DNA of 10,259 bases, taken from JBIKWN01 sp044376365 (lineage in GTDB: Bacteria > Bdellovibrionota_C > UBA2361 > JBIKWN01). The stretch is taken from assembly GCA_044376365.1 (NCBI GenBank), contig JBILLA010000078.1:1-10259 (forward strand). Direction: 5' to 3'. The notes beneath the pieces are model-generated. The model did not search any database, was not told the origin of the DNA, and was given only the letters and a program-made list of their open reading frames with translations. Position numbers and translations under genes: made by a program. Shown piece by piece: positions 7,237 through 10,259 of the stretch. Position 1 is the first letter of the stretch, and each line of letters begins with the position of its first letter.

Positions 7237-7904
7237 TAGTACCGTTCCTGCTGTTACTCCTGAGCTACCATCAGCACATGGTGCATACTCTTTTTTATGA
7301 ATACTATGCAACGCTGCTTACCACGCAATCGGTTCGTGCCAGTGACAAGGCCTATGCAGAGGCAATGGTACGTATGCTTATGGATCCGCAGTCCTATCCT
7401 CTTACACTGACACAACTTCGTCCGATAGCTCCACTTACTTCGATGCTTGATTGGCGCTTACTGCTTGCATCAGCAATTCCCTGCTCTCAAGAAGCATCTT
7501 CTGGGCTCGCCAATCAGATTTCGGCACGCTCATGTCACTTTACAGGCGAACACCTTATAGGCAGCAACGCTCGCATCGGCAACATTGAAGGATCGCTCAC
7601 TGTTGGAAATCCAGATATCGCAAAGGAGACAGATCTGATAGCAACTGGTTCAGTAACGATACGCGAACTTTCTGTGCGCGCGCCGACAAAGATCCTTTCC
7701 CTTGGTCCTCTGCACATTGATACGATACGTTGCTCAGAGCGCGGCTCGCTGATGCTGTTTTCATTCAGGAGCATTTCATACCAAGTGCACGCTGGATGTC
7801 AGCGATTCACAGTCGTGCCTCAACTTCAAGAGCAGCAAGCCCTGCTGCGCCAGTATTACCCTTCACGTACTCACCTCACTTACGGTATAGTTCGACTGCC
7901 TTGA
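7233..7904 (+). CDS. GspK/PilX-like envelope protein, divergent
   Basis: This protein (223 residues from ATG 7233) has an N-terminal hydrophobic helix, MIVPFLLLLL, followed by a helix with TTQSVRASDKAYAEAM at about residues 30-45. That recalls the post-helix segment of GspK/PilX proteins. No Gly-containing leader or cleavage site is visible, even with the longer frame that begins at 7143. The middle (about 104-165) is rich in alternating Ile, Val, Gly and Thr, such as ARIGNIEGSLTVGN, and may form a beta-roll or beta-helix like polymer-forming proteins. Four Cys (84, 101, 167, 189) could form disulfides in the periplasm. The start at 7233 is supported by GAGG at 7221-7224, 8 bases upstream, and by the ATGA overlap. 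The frame overlaps the next gene by 4 bases at the TTG start chosen there. Family assignment rests on position and weak pattern only. Confidence 0.6.
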   Translation: MIVPFLLLLLSYHQHMVHTLFYEYYATLLTTQSVRASDKAYAEAMVRMLMDPQSYPLTLTQLRPIAPLTSMLDWRLLLASAIPCSQEASSGLANQISARSCHFTGEHLIGSNARIGNIEGSLTVGNPDIAKETDLIATGSVTIRELSVRAPTKILSLGPLHIDTIRCSERGSLMLFSFRSISYQVHAGCQRFTVVPQLQEQQALLRQYYPSRTHLTYGIVRLP

Positions 7905-8407
7905 AGATACACCACCTCACTCGCATCAATCCGCATGCTGATAGCAGACCCGATGGTACTGTCATTGATACAATTGTTATTCACTCAATGTATGCTCCGG
8001 ATTGCAAAGCTCCCCTTGAGGTCAGTGCGTGCCATGAAACACTGATCCAACACCACGTCTCTGCCCACTACTACATCACCCCTGCAGGCGAGATATATCA
8101 ATCAATCCCAGATACGCTTCGGGCTTGGCATGCTGGAAAAAGCCGCATGCCCTTTGCCCAGGATACCAGAGAAGCCGTGAATGATTTTAGTATCGGTATA
8201 GAGCTCATAGGTGGGTCTTTAGACCCCTTTCCTGACGCTCAATACGAAGCCCTTATTTTCTTGACGCAAACTCTTAGAAACGTGCATCCTATCTCGTCCA
8301 TCGTTGGACACGATCAGATTGCCCCCGATCGTAAAACCGACCCAGGAAGCCAATTCAATTGGAAGAGAGTACAGGACCGATTTAAAGAACTTACTTTTTT
8401 AAAGTAG
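7901..8407 (+). CDS. ampD: N-acetylmuramoyl-L-alanine amidase, AmpD type
   Basis: This zinc enzyme (Amidase_2 family) cleaves the bond between N-acetylmuramic acid and L-alanine. AmpD acts in the cytoplasm on anhydro-muropeptides during peptidoglycan recycling. From the TTG at 7901 the protein has 168 residues and begins right at the domain, with RPDGTVIDTIVIHSM. The expected residues are present: His28, Glu101 in NDFSIGIELIG, and His137, Lys145 and Asp147 in GHDQIAPDRKTDPG; RAWHAG (74-79) is the usual substrate loop. No signal peptide is visible with this start, which suits a cytoplasmic enzyme. The frame is open back to 7730, but that would overlap the previous gene by 175 bases. The TTG makes a 4-base TTGA overlap with its stop and has no Shine-Dalgarno. 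Finding AmpD within a pseudopilin operon is unusual. Confidence 0.9.
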   Translation: MKIHHLTRINPHADSRPDGTVIDTIVIHSMYAPDCKAPLEVSACHETLIQHHVSAHYYITPAGEIYQSIPDTLRAWHAGKSRMPFAQDTREAVNDFSIGIELIGGSLDPFPDAQYEALIFLTQTLRNVHPISSIVGHDQIAPDRKTDPGSQFNWKRVQDRFKELTFLK

Positions 8408-8416
8408 AATATAGCT

Positions 8417-9121
8417 ATGAGACGATACTCAAGACTTTCACTGCTCATTATACTGACCCTCCTTGCTACGACGTTCTTAAGCTGCGGTCGTAATAATGCT
8501 AATGGCAACCGCGATAGAGAAACCAACATTAGGTTCCTCAATGCTGTCTCTGATGTTGAGAGCCTCGATTTTTTTCTCGACTTTAAACTGTATCTGCCCG
8601 ATGTTGGTTACCTTGAAAACTCTCAGTATGATACGTTCCAGACTGGTGCGCAAAAATTACAGGTCAATATCAATGGAACAGGTACTCGTCTCGTTGATAC
8701 CACAATAGGGTTAAGCGATAGGCGCGATACAACTATTATTGTTGCAGGACGCAGAAACAATGCGACGCTCATTACTGCTCGTGACGACAACGATCCTGCG
8801 AGCTCTTCTATCGCTAAAATTCGATTTATAAACCTTGCATTTGCTTACAATAAGCTTGACCTCTACATCGTTAACGCAGGTGGATCAATCGACACCCTTG
8901 CTCCTACCTATTCAAACATCAACTATAAACGTGTCGGGAACTACCTCGTGCTGGATAAGGGCAACTATTCAGTCATCCTGACAGTGGCTGGTAGCAAAAC
9001 CCCAATTGCCCAAATACCGAATACCTACTTCGATGGGGCAGCGGTCTATAGCCTGCTCGCCGTCGATGCTAAAGGTGGAAACGGACCCGCTGGACTGCTA
9101 CTCTTAACCGATAAGAAATAG
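8417..9121 (+). CDS. Lipoprotein with two DUF4397-like domains
   Basis: This 234-residue protein is probably exported and lipid-anchored. The first 22 residues form a signal peptide with a basic start and a hydrophobic core, ending in TFLS before Cys23 (the lipobox has Phe at -3, so it is slightly non-standard). The mature part starts with a polar Asn/Arg-rich linker. Two related beta-sandwich-like units follow: one begins IRFLNAVSDVESLDFFL (from residue 38) and the second IRFINLAFAYNKLDLYI (from residue 135). This pattern fits DUF4397, whose function is unknown. The gene follows the amidase by 9 bases and lacks a clear Shine-Dalgarno, so it is probably the last gene of the operon. A terminator-like structure lies downstream. 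Confidence 0.82.
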   Translation: MRRYSRLSLLIILTLLATTFLSCGRNNANGNRDRETNIRFLNAVSDVESLDFFLDFKLYLPDVGYLENSQYDTFQTGAQKLQVNINGTGTRLVDTTIGLSDRRDTTIIVAGRRNNATLITARDDNDPASSSIAKIRFINLAFAYNKLDLYIVNAGGSIDTLAPTYSNINYKRVGNYLVLDKGNYSVILTVAGSKTPIAQIPNTYFDGAAVYSLLAVDAKGGNGPAGLLLLTDKK

Positions 9122-9355
9122 GCTTTAGTTAGAGCCCAGACTAGAAATAAAACAACGGTTAATTTTAATATAGTATCGGGGTTCCGCCTGCCCTCGGGGA
9201 ACTGAGGTGGCTGTTCTTTTTTACTGGAAAATTAGTGAGTTAGTGCGAAAATAGACGCTTCAACCGATTTCGCGGCTAGAATGTCGACGCTTCACTTTTT
9301 AGTTTTGCACGGTTCTCTTTATTTAATGCTCTCAATACTTTAAGTTAGTTAAACT
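9122..9355. other. 234-base intergenic region: operon end and leader of the glucan synthase-like gene
   Basis: No coding frame is convincing on either strand. A small hairpin, GGCTTT/AGAGCC (9121-9136), starts at the stop codon but has no T-run. The GC-rich structured stretch and T-run at 9178-9222 follow. Beyond that lie tandem TTAGTG copies (9232-9237, 9240-9245) and two GACGCTTCA copies, 32 bases apart (9254, 9286). A promoter for the downstream gene should be here, but I cannot point to clear -35 and -10 boxes. Confidence 0.5.
9184..9222 (+). terminator. Intrinsic terminator-like hairpin, possibly a structured RNA
   Basis: CCGCCT (9184-9189) pairs with AGGTGG (9205-9210, one G-U pair), and the run TTCTTTTTT (9214-9222) follows after three bases. 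This would end the pseudopilin/amidase/lipoprotein operon. GTTCC (9181-9185) can instead pair with GGAAC (9198-9202), which conflicts with the first stem, so alternative folds are possible. It matches no riboswitch or small RNA that I recognise. Confidence 0.6.
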
Positions 9356-10259
9356 ATGAACATCTCTGACCTCCTTGGCGTTGAGCTCTCCTCTCGTATT
9401 CCACCCACGACACAGAAAAAACTGACCCAACGAGTCCTCAAGAACCAGGTCGCCACTCGTGATGAGATCTCAAAGCTCGGCACGTCGCTGGCTACAGAAC
9501 ATAAAATTAAAACTGGGCTCACCAATGATCGTCGACTCTATCTGCGGTTAAGGAGTAACTGTGCTGATATTGAAAAGAGCTACCTCATCCTTGCCGATGC
9601 ATCGCGTAAAAAGGAAGCGATTACACCAGGAACCGAGTGGCTCCTCGACAACTACCATGTCATCGAGAAACAGATAAATGATATTAAGAATCACTTTCCT
9701 CGTGGCTATGATAAGACGCTGCCACGTCTTCTTGAAGGTGAATACCGACAGTATCCACGCGTCTATCACCTTGCGCTTGAGTTTATTGCAAATACTGACT
9801 GCGTACTCGACATCGACCTCCTCAATCCTTTTATTGAAGGCTATCAAACACAAGCAGTGCTCCATATTGGAGAAGTGTGGGCGATTCCTATCATGCTTCG
9901 ATTTGCTTTGCTTGAGCAGCTTCGCAATCTTTCACTCTCAATGATTCGTGCTCGGGAAGAATTTAAAGCAGCCGAGCAACTCATTGAAGAGATTCTAGGC
10001 GATGAATCACGACCTGGAACACAGATCCTCTTAAACCTTGCAGAGAAAGTCATGATTCGTCCTGACTTCCTAACGATGGGTGCTGGGCACCTGATTCGCC
10101 GACTGCGAGATCGTGGACGTATTGCATCACTGACACTGCAGTGGCTCGAAGAGCGACTGCGCGAAGAAGGACAAGATCCCGAAGAAATCCTTAAAAACGA
10201 ACAGCGCCTTCAAGCAGCCGATCAGATAACAATTGGTAATATTTTTACTTCACTTCGAT
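9356..10259 (+). CDS. Cyclic beta-1,2-glucan synthase-like protein (NdvB/Cgs family), N-terminal part
   Basis: The frame is open from ATG 9356 to the right edge, giving 301 codons of a protein that continues beyond the window. From about residue 90 it matches the N-terminal part of NdvB/Cgs cyclic glucan synthases: TPGTEWLLDNYHVIEKQI, FPRGYDKTLPRLLEG, YPRVYHLALEFIANTD, a motif around HIGEVWAIPIMLRFALLEQLR, and near the end QAADQITIGNIFTSLR. The first 90 residues are polar and less conserved. Complete family members are very large inner-membrane proteins with a glycosyltransferase (GT84) region and a C-terminal GH94 phosphorylase-like domain; neither is in view. The product would be a periplasmic beta-1,2-glucan used in osmotic adaptation or host interaction, but a related carbohydrate phosphorylase cannot be excluded. 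No Shine-Dalgarno is visible before the ATG. Confidence 0.88.
   Translation, partial: MNISDLLGVELSSRIPPTTQKKLTQRVLKNQVATRDEISKLGTSLATEHKIKTGLTNDRRLYLRLRSNCADIEKSYLILADASRKKEAITPGTEWLLDNYHVIEKQINDIKNHFPRGYDKTLPRLLEGEYRQYPRVYHLALEFIANTDCVLDIDLLNPFIEGYQTQAVLHIGEVWAIPIMLRFALLEQLRNLSLSMIRAREEFKAAEQLIEEILGDESRPGTQILLNLAEKVMIRPDFLTMGAGHLIRRLRDRGRIASLTLQWLEERLREEGQDPEEILKNEQRLQAADQITIGNIFTSLR

Noticed and set aside
7730..7900. N-terminal extension of the amidase reading frame to 7730
   Set aside because: It overlaps the GspK-like gene by 175 bases, has no signal peptide, and lies before the conserved start of the AmpD domain.
9146..9176. TATAGT (9169-9174) as a -10 box for a short RNA
   Set aside because: The bases at -35 distance (AATAAA) do not resemble TTGACA, and the surrounding sequence is simply A/T-rich.
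9178..9222. Possible fluoride, SRP or 6S RNA element because of GTTCCGCC-like bases
   Set aside because: The other conserved parts of those RNAs (such as the 3' CCTAC element of the fluoride class or the GGAAG loop of SRP RNA) are absent, and the stretch is too short.

Overview
The window reads as a chromosomal segment of a diderm (Gram-negative) bacterium, probably from a little-studied lineage. It has an arabinose-5-phosphate isomerase for Kdo/LPS synthesis, a flagellin, type II secretion/type IV pilus-like minor pseudopilins, an AmpD-type amidase, a Cys-anchored lipoprotein with two DUF4397-like units, and the N-terminus of a cyclic beta-1,2-glucan synthase-like enzyme. All supported genes are on the + strand. 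I cannot assign a phylum from the sequence. I see no tRNA, rRNA, CRISPR array, insertion sequence or phage gene.

Region 1 (1-4039) is a tight gene run. It holds the 3' part of a P1B-type heavy-metal ATPase that enters from the left edge, a TraB/PrgY-family membrane protein 5 bases later, and kdsD, whose likely GTG start overlaps the traB stop. Region 2 (4040-5592) holds a short flagellin built only of the conserved D0/D1 parts, a 234-base gap, and a small charged helical protein with no aromatic residues. It ends in a strong intrinsic terminator at 5561-5592.

Region 3 (5593-9222) looks like one operon. It starts with a GspH/FimT-like pseudopilin, followed by a very short pseudopilin-like ORF in the GspI/PilV position, a GspJ/PilW-like pseudopilin and a GspK/PilX-like protein. 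Then come an AmpD-like amidase and a DUF4397-like lipoprotein, and a terminator-like structure closes the unit. Junctions are short or overlapping (ATGA, TTGA). Two of the four pilin-like proteins lack a recognisable prepilin leader.

Region 4 (9223-10259) is a 133-base leader with small repeats, followed by the first 301 codons of an NdvB/Cgs-like protein that runs off the right edge.

The common theme is the cell envelope: metal export, LPS sugar supply, flagellum, pseudopilus, peptidoglycan recycling, lipoprotein and glucan. The least ordinary part is the divergent minor-pseudopilin cassette fused in one operon with an amidase and a DUF4397 lipoprotein.
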